Shown here in pieces: positions 11,771-21,319 of a stretch of 64,000 nucleotides of DNA (positions are counted from its first letter, which is position 1; each line of letters starts with the position of its first letter). Origin of the DNA: Cyclaneusma minus (Eukaryota > Ascomycota > Leotiomycetes > Marthamycetales > Marthamycetaceae); contig JAKZHN010000006.1 in the NCBI GenBank assembly GCA_037179335.1, positions 1,364,001 to 1,428,000 of the forward strand, read 5' to 3'. The notes under the pieces were generated by a model. That model was not told the origin of the DNA and searched no databases. It worked only from the letters and a program-made list of their open reading frames with translations. The position numbers were made by a program, and so were the translations under genes.

Positions 11771-12114
11771 TATAAATACGCCTGCTCCTCCTTCCCCTAC
11801 ACAATCAGAAAACCCAAATCCCAATGCCCAGATTAAGATTGACGCGAGTCCCAGCGTCAAAGCTTCAATTTATGCGAAGAATGCAGATGCTCAATTTAGG
11901 GACCAAGGGAGTCTTAATTTCACTGAAATGCTTCGAAGTGTATTTGACAAAGCTGGAAAGCAGCCAGACACCCGGCAGGCTTTCTTTCGACAGCAGACTG
12001 GTTTTGCGACAGCAAATATATCCTGCGACAGCCGCAAATTCTGATGACGAAAAGCTGGCGACGACTAAGCGTCTAGTCTAACGCTATGCTGGATCTAAGC
12101 ATCTGCTTGTGGGG
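11771..12114 (+). ncRNA. Array unit 1 (putative small transcription unit)
   Basis: TATAAATA at 11771-11778, preceded by two CACGTG boxes. ATGCTTCGAAGTG lies at 11928-11940. An 85-codon open frame (11824-12081) exists in this unit only and is not shared by its neighbours, so I do not call it a gene. Transcription is inferred from the TATA box alone. Confidence 0.4.
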
Positions 12115-12472
12115 TATAAATATCTCGCTCTTTTTTCCCCTACACGATCACAAAACACTTCCACAAAAACGGGGTCACGATTCTATTAGAATCCAACTTC
12201 CAATAGTGAAGTTTGTGTTAATGCCATAATTGCTAATATTGATAGAATTAGACTGAGATGCTTCGTACTGAAATGAATAGAGGTTGCAACCAGCAAAAGA
12301 TAGGAAGCGAAAATTCTTCTCGACAGCAAGGATATCCTGCGACAGCAAGTACATCATACACTGGCAGCAAGTTCAACGACATCAGCAAGGTATGAAGACG
12401 AAAGTCCGCGGGAATCCTGGGCTCTAGCTGTCTCATTAAGCGTCATGCATGCTTTTGGCGCCTGGCTGTGGG
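12115..12472 (+). ncRNA. Array unit 2
   Basis: TATAAATA at 12115-12122, then CTACACGATCACAAAAC. The shared motif appears as ATGCTTCGTACTG (12258). Four CAGCAAG repeats about 15-22 bp apart follow (12322, 12341, 12363 and 12381). Confidence 0.4.
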
Positions 12473-12857
12473 TATAAATAACTGTGGCACTCAATCCTCA
12501 CAAGATCAAGAAACAAAAACACTAGAAACGAGTAACGACTGCTACGAGCGTCCAAGTCTCAAGGCTGGGTGGAATTTCGATACTCGAGTATTTCTGAAAC
12601 CCTTTTTAGGGCCAGGGCGAACTGTAGAACTGAAAATTGGGATGCTTCGAAGTCAAACTGATGGAGACTGACTGCATGCAACAAGGATGGAAAACGAAGG
12701 TCTTCGACAAGAAGCAGGTTGAATGACAATACCGTGCTTTGATGACAACAGGCAAAGTCAATGACAGCGGCAAGTTTTGACGACGAAAAGTTGATAGCGC
12801 CTAGCCGAGGAACCGTCCAATTAGACGCCATGCTAAGACTGCGCTCCTGCCTGTGGG
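12473..12857 (+). ncRNA. Array unit 3
   Basis: TATAAATA at 12473-12480, then CACAAGATCAAGAAAC. ATGCTTCGAAGTC at 12642-12654. GACAAGAAGCAGG and GACAGCGGCAAG variants, then GACGACGAAAAG, precede the next box. Confidence 0.4.
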
Positions 12858-13186
12858 TATAAATAGGCCTGTCTCTACAGGATTAGGAAACAAATAGACT
12901 TTGTACCATCAACCTCATGCAGGAGTTGCAATTTGGGAGCCTTGTTGATACCAGATGTATGTAGGGACTGAGGTAGACCGTGTAATTGAAAACTGGGATG
13001 CTTCGAAGTGAAATAGACAAAGCTGGAATGCAACAAGGTGTTGAAAACAGGGACTCAATAGACAAAAGCCATATCCTACGAGACCAAGCAAAGCCCACGA
13101 CAACAGCAAGCCCTGACGGCGAAAAGACGGCGACGAACAAACATTTTAATCAACGCCATGCTGGGGCTTCTCTCCTGCCCGTTGGA
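12858..13186 (+). ncRNA. Array unit 4
   Basis: TATAAATA at 12858-12865. ATGCTTCGAAGTG at 12998-13010, followed by AAATAGACAAAGCTGG, which is close to the same place in unit 1. GACAACAGCAAG and GACGGCGAAAAG follow. Confidence 0.4.
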
Positions 13187-13519
13187 TATAAATAGAACTG
13201 CTATTCCATCATTTGCAGAACCAAAAAAAAAGCCTTCTTAAGATACTTTGCATCTGCTATCAGGTTCCAGTCTCGAAGCGGGGATCTCTGTGAGAATTGC
13301 TGATAGTAAGTGTAAAAAGTAGAGGGGGCAGTAAGTCTGACTGAAATGCTTCACAGTGAAAATTGAAATAGACCCCAATATCTATTTCGGCGACTAGCAG
13401 GTTCTATAACAGCAAGCAGATCCCATGATAGCAGTATTGAGGCTCTGCCGATGAAAATCTCACGGTCACGGCGTCTCAACTCCTGATTAGACGTGCTAGG
13501 TTTGGGCTCCTGACTGTGG
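13187..13519 (+). ncRNA. Array unit 5
   Basis: TATAAATA at 13187-13194, then CATTTGCAGAACC, shared with unit 6. ATTGCTGATAGTAAGTG and ATGCTTCACAGTG (13346) are present. Confidence 0.4.
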
Positions 13520-13865
13520 TATAAATAGATCCGCTCTTCCCTTCATTTGCAGAACCACAAAAGACAACAATCCGAAAGAAATCCGACTGCTACTAATATC
13601 CAAAACCCACTTAGTGCTGCAATTCCCTGTGCGAGAATTGGTGATAGTGAATGTAGAGGCTAAGGAGTTTCGAAATGGAATTCACAAAGCGCACATGTAG
13701 AGCGGAGATCTTTTCTGACAAGAAGCAAGTCTTTTGATAGGACCAAGTTTTGACGACAGGAGGCAATGTAAAAGGCAGCAGCCTGTTCTAAAGATGAAAT
13801 TGCCGCTGTCACGGGGCCCAAAAGTCTGAGTGGGTGCCATGTGGACTTGAGCTCCTTACTGATGG
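13520..13865 (+). ncRNA. Array unit 6
   Basis: TATAAATA at 13520-13527. It shares CATTTGCAGAACC and GAGAATTG-TGATAGT with unit 5, so the two are close relatives. The ATGCTTCG motif is decayed. Confidence 0.4.
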
Positions 13866-14270
13866 TATAAATAGGTCTTCCTGTCCTGCCTCCACAAGAT
13901 CAAAAAACAAGTGTCCGGACCAAGCTGCACGTTGATCACTCCTCATCGAGGTCTCCATGCTGGAGTTTCGATGTGCTAGGATTTCTGATGGCAAGTGTAG
14001 GGGCGAAGGATTCATTCAGGGCCCTGAGATAACTAGGACGCTCCCAAGTGACATGCGCAGAGCTTGCAAGCAAAAATATGGAGAGCGGAGATATTTTCCG
14101 ACAAAAAACAAGTTCGATGGCAGTACCAGGATTTGACGACAGCAAGCAAATTCAACGACAGCAAGCAAATTCAACGACAGCAACGAGTCCTGATAGCGAA
14201 AATCCCAAGGCCGCGTAAACCGTCCGATTTAACGCCATGAAGCTGGGCTTGAGCTTTTAGGTAACTGGGG
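13866..14270 (+). ncRNA. Array unit 7 (longest, 405 bp)
   Basis: TATAAATA at 13866-13873, then CACAAGATCAAAAAAC. Its extra length comes partly from a 19-bp direct repeat near 14138-14182 (CGACAGCAAGCAAATTCAA, two full copies and part of a third). An ATG-started open frame of 59 codons (13958 on) is present but is not conserved in the neighbours. Confidence 0.4.
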
Positions 14271-14610
14271 TATAAAGATGCCTGCTCTTTCTCTATGCAA
14301 GACCACAAACGAAACTACGATGCGTCTCGTTGACTGGAATCAACACCCAAGTCCCGAGGCAGGAGTTACGATCTGGGGGGATTGCTGACACTAAGTGTAG
14401 CGACGGGACTGTAGTACAACTAAAAACTGAGATGCTTCGGACTTAACAATGCTCGCAAGAAACACGATAGAGAGTAGAAATCCTTCTCGACAAGAAGCAT
14501 ATTCGATAACAGCATCAGATTTTGTCGCCAACAAGCAAGTTCTTCGACAGCAGCAATGTTCGGACGCTCGATGGCAAATCACTGCCATACTCTGCGAAGC
14601 TCTTTTTCAG
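14271..14610 (+). ncRNA. Array unit 8
   Basis: TATAAAGA at 14271-14278, a variant box. ATTGCTGACACTAAGTG and ATGCTTCGG (14432) are kept. CGACAGCAGCAATG lies near 14545. Confidence 0.4.
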
Positions 14611-14940
14611 TATAAATAGCTGTGCCTTCAGCAACGTTATAAGTTCAAGGGGGTTTCCTGACTCCTACCAACCTCACCGGTACTTGCTGAGACCCAGGAA
14701 CGAATCTCAGAATCCCAAGTGAAGTGTTCACATGCTTATATCAGTCCTAAACTCAGAGATGCGAGAACCAAAGACATCAAGTGAGACCAACGAAAGTTGA
14801 AAGCGAAACCTTTGACAGCAGATATGCAAATCGACAGCAAGCAGGTTCTTCGAAGGTAGCAGCAAAGCTTGTCACTTGTTAGCACACTGCTGATCTTACT
14901 ACCCCGCAAACATCGGACGGCTGAAGAGCTTTTCTCAGGG
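14611..14940 (+). ncRNA. Array unit 9
   Basis: TATAAATA at 14611-14618. From here the units form a second subfamily: CGACAGCAAGCAGGTTCTT followed by GGCTTGT/GCTTGT and TTGTTAGCACA, shared with unit 10. Confidence 0.4.
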
Positions 14941-15274
14941 TATAAATACCCCTGGAATTTACAGAGTCTAGAATCAGGAACCATCGATCCAAGAAGCCAA
15001 CCTCACCTTGCACAGGTTCAGTCCCAGATCCACAAAATCCGTATTTGAGGATTGGAGTAGATGAACTGATGCTGAAGCCCCAGATCCTCAAGACCTTGGA
15101 CGTGATGTTTCAGAGCTAGACACAGAGAGTCTGTAGGCAACATCGAATTGAAGCTAGATGTAACGCACGACAGCAAGCAGGTTCTTTGACAGTAGCAGAA
15201 AGGCTTGTGAATTGTTAGCACATCGCCGATCTTGGCTAGATCGCAACATCAGACGCTAACGAATGCTGTAAAGT
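14941..15274 (+). ncRNA. Array unit 10
   Basis: TATAAATA at 14941-14948. It carries CGACAGCAAGCAGGTTCTT and TTGTTAGCACA as in unit 9. Confidence 0.4.
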
Positions 15275-15610
15275 TATAAACACCCTGACATGCGCACGGT
15301 CAGAGAGGCAAGATCCCATCATTGTTCCAACAGCGATGTGTGCAAATGTAGGAACGAATTTTCAGACCTCAATCAGCGAACGAGTAATACAAGATGCCAG
15401 GTAGGTCGTAGACATAGATGCTACTAACAAAGAAAGATTTCAGAGTGAGGATGCAGAAAGTTTGTAAGTAGTAATGTGAGCGACGATGAGCTGGAAAACC
15501 GGTAGTAGATGTTGGGTATGAGGGTAAACAAGGCTGTCAGCAGCATCAAGGTCTGACACGAGATGACGAAACCACTTCCATCCGCTACTGGCAGTTGGGC
15601 CTTCTCAAGG
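15275..15610 (+). ncRNA. Array unit 11
   Basis: A weaker TATAAACA box at 15275-15282 in the expected position. Little else of the consensus can be recognised in the body. Confidence 0.35.
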
Positions 15611-15918
15611 TATAAATACCTCTGGCGTTTCCCAACCTAGGAACACAAAAGCCATGCCATCGCCAGACGATCTGATGAAGCAAGTTTTGTCTAAATATGA
15701 GAGACACAATGTTTACATGAAGTCCTGAACCAGAAGGACTAGGAGATTCGAAAATCATCCCAGAGCGAAATGCAAAGAGTTGGATGGAAAATGTGAGCTG
15801 AAAGAAAACACACCGCATGACTGCAAATGGAATCCTTGACAGCAGCGGGGAATTCTGGGAGGACGTTATTTCCACTATCCGAACGGCGGATACAAAACAG
15901 CTTCGAGCCCTTTCGAGA
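15611..15918 (+). ncRNA. Array unit 12
   Basis: TATAAATA at 15611-15618, preceded by CTTCTCAAGG. TTGACAGCAGC at about 15837 marks the upstream side of the next unit. Confidence 0.35.
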
Positions 15919-16209
15919 TATAAATAGCTCTAGAAATCCCCCATCTGCAAATCAAGGAACATATGTCGGTCGCTGACATGGCAATTGAAAATGATTCTTC
16001 AAGCTGGGCCTAGAAATCGAGGCGGATGCAGGCATCGGCTATAGATCAAGAGTTTCACAGGACTCAATGCCTTGAGCAAAAAATCGCGGGGCAGTATGAT
16101 TCTCGAGTCGGTAAGTAAGCTGGCTTCTGACAGCAGCAAAACACGCCAGCGAAGAGTGCCCGTGCCATCTAGCAGCTAGGGAGTCTGAGACAATCGAGCT
16201 GATTCAGGG
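15919..16209 (+). ncRNA. Array unit 13 (shortest, 291 bp)
   Basis: TATAAATA at 15919-15926. CTGACAGCAGCAAAAC lies near 16128, 82 bp before the next TATA. Confidence 0.35.
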
Positions 16210-16539
16210 TATAAATAACACAGAATCCCCAAGAAAAAAACGACCAGGAAACGCTACCGAGTCCGATATCGAGTATTTGCTGGGTTCGCGAGAGTGTCTT
16301 GAAGTCGAACTCTGAAAATTGGACTCACAAGATGGGCGTCAACGCTCAGAACGAACTCAGGAATCCGAGGTATTTCGAGCATAGGTGCAAGGAGCTTGCA
16401 AGCAACGATGAAGTGAGTTGAGAGCAGGTATGTTGAACGACAGTGAAAATGCCTCTCGACAGCAGTAAGGTTGGGAGGTGGAGTGACTGGTACTCAATGG
16501 TCCGCAGATACTGGATGCTGCTGACCTTTCAACTCCACT
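16210..16539 (+). ncRNA. Array unit 14
   Basis: TATAAATA at 16210-16217 after ATTCAGGG. CGACAGTGAAAAT and CGACAGCAGTAAGG follow near 16438-16470. Confidence 0.35.
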
Positions 16540-16960
16540 TATATATAAGCCTGTAAGTCTCTCTCTGTGAACTTCCATGGATTCTTCTCCCTAGAGCGCC
16601 CTTTCATGCAGAGAGTCGCAGGTCTCGGCTAGTGTTACCCGTACTTTGTTGCAACCAGCCTTGGATATTCAGCTTGGGAAGCATTGAATCTCTGAAAATA
16701 TTTGCGTGAAATACCAGGCTTGTTTGGCGGTCAGCAAGTTATTTGACAGCAGCATCAAAGGGTCGACAACCTTCAAGTCATCGCCGTCCGAACTATTTCC
16801 CACGGATACCTTACAGGCAGCCAGACGCCACTTCGCGTTTTATCGTCCCCACAGATCTGTATAACTCAAGGGTCATGTGTATTATTGAATTCGCCCGCGA
16901 CTTACAGTACCATCTATCCTCTATCGCCTAGGCTCCTCAAACTCACGCCCTGAAGTGTTG
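16540..16960 (+). ncRNA. Array unit 15 and decayed array end
   Basis: TATATATAA at 16540-16548 is the last box in register. A TTGACAGCAGCATC motif at 16744 is in the expected place, but no TATA box follows about 340 bp on, so the array ends here. Confidence 0.35.
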
Positions 16961-17429
16961 CCAGATGGTAAAGGAAAAGCATAACCGAGAAGCCGCACAG
17001 GAGCGAATTTTCGAAGAATCCTTTTGAGAAATGAGAACAACAATCAAATAGCGCGAAGCAAGATCATCAAGGTGGAACTGCACAAGCTGCATATTTCAAA
17101 AGATGATGAAGTGACGATTGAGGAGATAACAGGCAAACGCCCTCAAGTCTGATGAAATACATAGCGCGCTCGCGGACTGGTCCGCTGCGCCTAAGTAGCC
17201 CGAGACATTCCCAACAAATGATCTCTTCTATCGAAAGTCGATTACCAAGTCCGATGCCCCCGCCTCCAGATCCAAAGCATGTCGAAAGCAAAATCGACAA
17301 CCCATATGTATATAACCTTCTATAAACGAAACCTCAATCCATCCATCCAGCAACCACCACCGCGCTAGCATATTCCCATATTGCCGTCTTCCTGCCTTGC
17401 AGCTGTCCGAACTGCATAACATGGCGTGT
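16961..17429. other. Interval between the array and the LysM gene
   Basis: No gene or clear repeat is seen. It holds the 3' flank of the LysM gene on the minus strand. Confidence 0.4.
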
Positions 17430-18275
17430 TTAACAGATGGGGATGTTGATCTTCTGGCCAATGGCAATCGAGTCGAAGTTCTCAATTTGAGAGTTGGCAT
17501 CTTCCAAGGCCTTCAGGGTAATGCCATAGCTGTCGGCAATCTTGCTGAGGGTGTCGCCACTCACGACAGTGTAAGTACCATCCGACTTGGACGAGTCGAC
17601 GCAAGTCGCAGAGCAGACAGGAATGTTGATGACCTGGCCGATCTCAATCTCGTCGAAGTTCGGGATCTGAGGGTTGGCTTTCTCCAAGGCCTCCAGGGTA
17701 ATTCCATAGTTGTCGGCAATGATGGTGAGGGTGTTGCCCTGTACGACAGTGTAGGTTCCGTTCGACGCAGTGGGGTCAACGCAAGTCGCAGTGCCAGTAG
17801 TGTTCTTGAGAGGAGGAGCGACAGTGTTGCAATCGCTGGAAGGAATCTTGAGGACCTCGCCGGGGTAGATGAAGTTAGGGTTCGTGATTTGGTCCATGTT
17901 GACGTAGTAGATGGCGGCAGCGGTGGATCCCTCATCTTTGGCGATAGCATTGAGAGTGTCGCCCTGGACGACGGTGTAGTTGCTGACGATCTTGCAAGGT
18001 TGGCAGTCGGAGCAGGGGATCTGGAGGACTTGGCCGACGAGGATGAGGTCGCGGTCGGGGATCTGGTTGACGTAGACGAGGCCGTCGACGCTGGTGTTCT
18101 CCTCCTTGGCGATGGTCGTCAAGGTGTCACCGCTCTTGACGGTGTAGTTGCTGACGATCCTGCATGGGTCTTCTCCGGTTCTGGCGAAAACGAGGCCATT
18201 TCGCTTTTGGAGGGCCGGGATAGCGAAAACACCGGACGCTGCCAGAGGCAGGAGAGAGAGGACGGAGAAACGCAT
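17430..18275 (-). CDS. Secreted protein with four LysM domains (chitin-binding, LysM effector type)
   Basis: Single exon, 281 residues, ending in TAA at 17430-17432. A signal peptide (MRFSVLSLLPLAASGVFA) is followed by four LysM repeats at about 44-88, 100-146, 175-220 and 235-280. Each begins with a YTV-x-GDTL-like motif (YTVKSGDTL, YTVVQGDTL, YTVVQGNTL, YTVVSGDTL) and ends in an IPxC or IPSS segment. Cysteines flank the domains (CRI, CSDCQPC, CVDP, CVDS). The third repeat has Asn instead of Asp in GDTL. LysM modules bind chitin or GlcNAc oligomers outside the cell; fungal LysM proteins of this size and without a catalytic domain often hide chitin fragments from host receptors, though a wall or antagonistic role is equally possible. 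A TATA box lies 128 bp upstream. Repeats 3 and 4 are the most alike, suggesting the latest duplication. Confidence 0.93.
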   Translation of the reverse strand: MRFSVLSLLPLAASGVFAIPALQKRNGLVFARTGEDPCRIVSNYTVKSGDTLTTIAKEENTSVDGLVYVNQIPDRDLILVGQVLQIPCSDCQPCKIVSNYTVVQGDTLNAIAKDEGSTAAAIYYVNMDQITNPNFIYPGEVLKIPSSDCNTVAPPLKNTTGTATCVDPTASNGTYTVVQGNTLTIIADNYGITLEALEKANPQIPNFDEIEIGQVINIPVCSATCVDSSKSDGTYTVVSGDTLSKIADSYGITLKALEDANSQIENFDSIAIGQKINIPIC

Positions 18276-18402
18276 GTTGAGTCGGTGGTGGTAATGAGAC
18301 GAGTAAGTGAACGAGAGACAAAGAAGTGAACTGGACGGGTTGCTGGATGGCGATAAACAAGGACTGACTGAGAAACAATATTGAAAAGTATTGAGGGAAG
18401 CC

Positions 18403-18410
18403 TATATATA
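18403..18410 (-). promoter_or_regulatory. TATA box of the LysM gene
   Basis: TATATATA about 130 bp upstream of the ATG at 18275, in an otherwise mixed sequence. Confidence 0.5.
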
Positions 18411-19549
18411 AGAAGATCACAATGAAGCATACCTACATCTACCCAGCATAGTCATCTCCATAAGGAGCTTCCCAGCGAGGGATCCGTGCCTGATGTGGGG
18501 TTTATGCACAATAATAGAAGTACCCGGGCCGCGGCGGATGAGTACAACGTCCCATGATCGCGTCTATCGATGCTAACTGGTATTGTCGAGGGTATTTCTC
18601 AAAGTGGATGACAACGCATGAGTTGCCAGCATTGAAATGAGAGGTTCGTGTTGGCACGGCATCAGTACAGGAGCAGCGGAAGGGAAATCTCCGAGTCTTC
18701 CGCATGGCTCCAGTCTCAGTATACATCGAAGTCAATCTCAATTCCGTGGGTTCATCGCGGCTTCTAGGCTTCAATGAGTTGAGTTCAGCATTGTACATGT
18801 ACAGAATGCGACCATGCCAAGGTTGAAGGCCCTGCGATACCAAGATGAGAGATCTCCAAAGGTCTGGGCAGGATACAGACTGGAGCTTCAATGTTGAACT
18901 TCAATCGAAAATGAACACCTACCAAGAACATATCGTAGAAGAGTAAAAAGTGGTAAAAGTCGGGAAATTGAGGCTTATTCTCCTCTCCGCAAATAGTATC
19001 AGAATGAAAGACAGTTCAAGCTTACATGTACACAGTACGCCATACTCTTTGCGGCTAGAGATGACATGGAGCGTCACGGCATAGGGGAAAATAAAGTTTC
19101 CACGTCGGCGGCCTCCCGCAATGTCATGTCAACCGCCAATGCCCGACGCCATGTCACCAAGGAATGGCAAGGATATACCTTTCAGGCGCCCAGAGGCCAA
19201 AGTAAATTTGAACTTGGCAGGCGCGCGCATACAATTGATCAATGCAATCCCTAATGGTGAAGAAATAAGGAACATGCATACCAAAACAACTCACCTCCAA
19301 CAATTGCGCTGCTTCAGACGGCTGTCGGCCAACTACAGTGTCCGCACGGGTGATCGAATTCTGGAATCTGATGTCGACTTGTTGTTTTGAAAGGGAAGAG
19401 GAGGTCGAAGGGCCGAGGTCGGGATAGAGTTGTGGCTGGGGTCTGGGGAAATGTGATCTAAACCGTTTCCGTCCATGACACCGGAGCTGCATGTGCGCCG
19501 CGGTCAAGCAAACCGCGACTTCGAGACGCAAAAATCTTTTCGCTCCGTC

Positions 19550-19588
19550 GCTCTCTCGCTCTCTCGCTCTCTCGCTCTCTCGCTCTTT
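19550..19588 (+). repeat. (GCTCTCTC)n microsatellite
   Basis: About five tandem 8-bp GCTCTCTC units in an intergenic stretch. Such GA/CT repeats are common near fungal promoters. Confidence 0.8.
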
Positions 19589-20500
19589 CCCACTGCCGTC
19601 ACTCGAATGCGGTGTGTTGGATTGTCTCTTTGTGCTGTTTTTGACGTCCTTTGCGACCGGCGACCCCCTATGGAGGCCATTGATGTGCAAACCACCATCT
19701 CCATTCCACCAAAATCTTTTTCATGGCAAGTCGACGGTGAGCTCTGGAGGTAAGGATAATTCAACAACTTACTTCGCAAATTCATGTGCAAGAGAGATTT
19801 TTCCTTGGACGCTTGCGGACTGTCGACATACTTCAAGTCAAGCAACTCTCCACACGAGGCAGAGAGCGGAAGCCCTACTCTATCACACAATCTCATTCCA
19901 ATTAGAGAGCGGGATTCCGTCTTAGACGTTGGCAACTTCGCCAGCTCAATGAACCCAAGTGTTCCAAGTCTGTCTTGTGTTCAGCCAACTTCGTCTCAAG
20001 TGACGGTCACGTGTTTGAGCTGTCGTGGCAGGATATGGAGGGTGAAGTCGCAAGTGGGCCTGCACTGTTCCTCACTTGTCTTCACGGCGGGACAAGTACA
20101 AAGGATGGACAAGAAAAGAACATGAACCGGCTGCTTCATTGGAGAAAGTGTGCCGCGAACAAGGGCTCCACACCACCGTCGAAACTCCTGTGTTCATCGA
20201 CAACATCTCGAGAACAACTTTGAGCAAGGACAACAAAGAAACAACCTAAGCTTGAACAATCAGAGGACAGGTACTGTAAAAGATCATTGTCAGTGCTATA
20301 AATGCTGGAAAATCTCCTACCATATTTCGTTCTCCAGTGCCAACCCTTGGTCCCAGAAAACCCGATTCTGCGATCAAGACTAGTTCTACTCGCCGAGTCG
20401 AACAAGTCTACGCCAACCCGCAAACACATCCAAACCCCAAACCCCAACGCCAACCATCCCTCCCTCTCGCTCCCAGAGTCCCGACAGACCAGCCGCCACC

Positions 20501-21319
20501 ATGGCTGGTTTCCGAGACTTGCTGCGCAGCCTGAGTCGCCGAGACGGCCAGTCGGAAAGGGGCAACGAGGAAGGCAGAGCTGCGATCCCCACAAGATCGC
20601 AGACCTCGGCCGGCTTCGTTCGTCCCAGACCTGCTGGACCTGAAGGCCCAGGTCTGCGTAGGTCAAACGCGATCCGTCGCCAGGCCACCGCCAGGCCAGA
20701 GGCGGTGACCCGACCCATGGAGCCGGACTCCATAGGTCGAGCGGACTCCGAGGACTCTCAACCCCCCGTTGAGAGTCCCTCGCCGTCCGTGTCACCGCTC
20801 AGCAGCCCGCTGTCCAGGCCGCCCACGCCGCCCTCGCCGCTCGCGCTGTCCCCGCCGTCCACGCCGCCCACCACCCCCCCGACGAGTGCGCCTCCTCGCG
20901 AGCCTCGTCGCAGGCAAACCACACGGCCTGCCTGGACGCGCCCCACGTGGGCTGGTGGCGCCCGTCCCGCACCAGCTCCCCGGCGTCCCGAGCGCGCGCC
21001 CTGGACTGTGCCGTCCTGGCACAAGCCCCCGGCCGGCGCCGCTCCAGCACCCACACCCGAGGGCTACCGACAGCCTTCCTCTCGTTCCTCAACGTCAGGT
21101 CCTTCGATCGTTGCCCCTCCCACAAGGCAACGGTCAAGGCCCAACGACTACGGGGGCGACCAGGAAGCGGTGTTCGCAGCCTACAACGCGGGTGTTGACG
21201 GGTGGAGATGCTGCAGATGCGATCGGAGAAACCGCCCAGTTTCTCTCCGCACTTGTCAGTTCTCTACCTGTGAACACCCACGGTGCCCGGGTTGTGTGCT
21301 GCTGGGGCGCCAGGGCTGA
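20501..21319 (+). CDS. Proline/arginine-rich protein with a C-terminal Cys-rich zinc-finger-like motif
   Basis: Single exon, 272 residues, starting in an almost ideal context (GCCGCCACCATGG). Residues 1-230 are Pro/Ser/Arg/Thr-rich and probably disordered. The last 40 residues contain WRCCRC, then LRTCQFSTC and PRCPGC. This spacing of Cys pairs resembles the short zinc-ribbon found at the end of many uncharacterised ascomycete proteins (pattern WxCCxC ... CxxC-H-x-RCxxC). No catalytic domain is visible. The gene is very GC-rich compared with its flanks. The high Pro content means other frames on both strands also stay open, but the start context and terminal Cys motif favour this frame. Function is unknown; a nuclear or protein-binding role is a guess. 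Confidence 0.7.
   Translation: MAGFRDLLRSLSRRDGQSERGNEEGRAAIPTRSQTSAGFVRPRPAGPEGPGLRRSNAIRRQATARPEAVTRPMEPDSIGRADSEDSQPPVESPSPSVSPLSSPLSRPPTPPSPLALSPPSTPPTTPPTSAPPREPRRRQTTRPAWTRPTWAGGARPAPAPRRPERAPWTVPSWHKPPAGAAPAPTPEGYRQPSSRSSTSGPSIVAPPTRQRSRPNDYGGDQEAVFAAYNAGVDGWRCCRCDRRNRPVSLRTCQFSTCEHPRCPGCVLLGRQG

Larger units (their letters stand above)
11690..16960 (+). repeat. Tandem array of about 15 diverged ~340-bp units, each with a TATA box
   Basis: All units have the same orientation. TATA boxes begin at 11771, 12115, 12473, 12858, 13187, 13520, 13866, 14271, 14611, 14941, 15275, 15611, 15919, 16210 and 16540; steps are 291-405 bp, mean about 340. Units share, in order: GG-TATAAATA; a pyrimidine-rich start followed by CA(A)GATCA-AAAC; ATTGCTGATAGTAAGTG-like text; ATGCTTCGAAGTG 140-169 bp after the TATA; repeated CGACAGCAAG; TGATGACGAAAAG; a GC(C/T)ATGCTGG-type segment before the next TATA. 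About 15 GACAGCA occur here on the plus strand. Reading frames are interrupted at different places in different units, so no shared protein is visible. I do not recognise this element. Each unit may be a small noncoding transcription unit. Confidence 0.8.
18276..20500. other. Intergenic region between the LysM and zinc-finger genes
   Basis: 2.2 kb with no supported gene. Open frames are short, overlap on both strands and lack recognisable motifs. It holds the LysM promoter, an 8-bp tandem repeat at 19550-19588 and the 5' flank of the gene at 20501, which is C/A-rich just before the ATG. Confidence 0.5.

Noticed and set aside
11824..13195. Small open frames inside array units as peptide genes
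   Set aside because: Frames in units 1, 3, 4 and 7 differ in start, frame and end, and stops interrupt the same region in other units. Short shared strings such as EMLRSE come from the conserved ATGCTTCGAAGTG DNA. Translation data could overturn this.
11690..16960. CRISPR array, rDNA spacer or tRNA cluster
   Set aside because: Units are diverged throughout with no identical repeats and unique spacers; no rRNA or tRNA structure is visible; and the host is a eukaryote.
17397..18329. 310-codon open frame opposite the LysM gene
   Set aside because: It is the antisense shadow of the repeated LysM coding sequence; its own protein is an irregular Asp/Val/Arg repeat without a start context.
19154..19690. 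178-codon minus-strand open frame
   Set aside because: It crosses the GCTCTCTC microsatellite (giving an ERESERAR-type repeat) and lacks any conserved motif.
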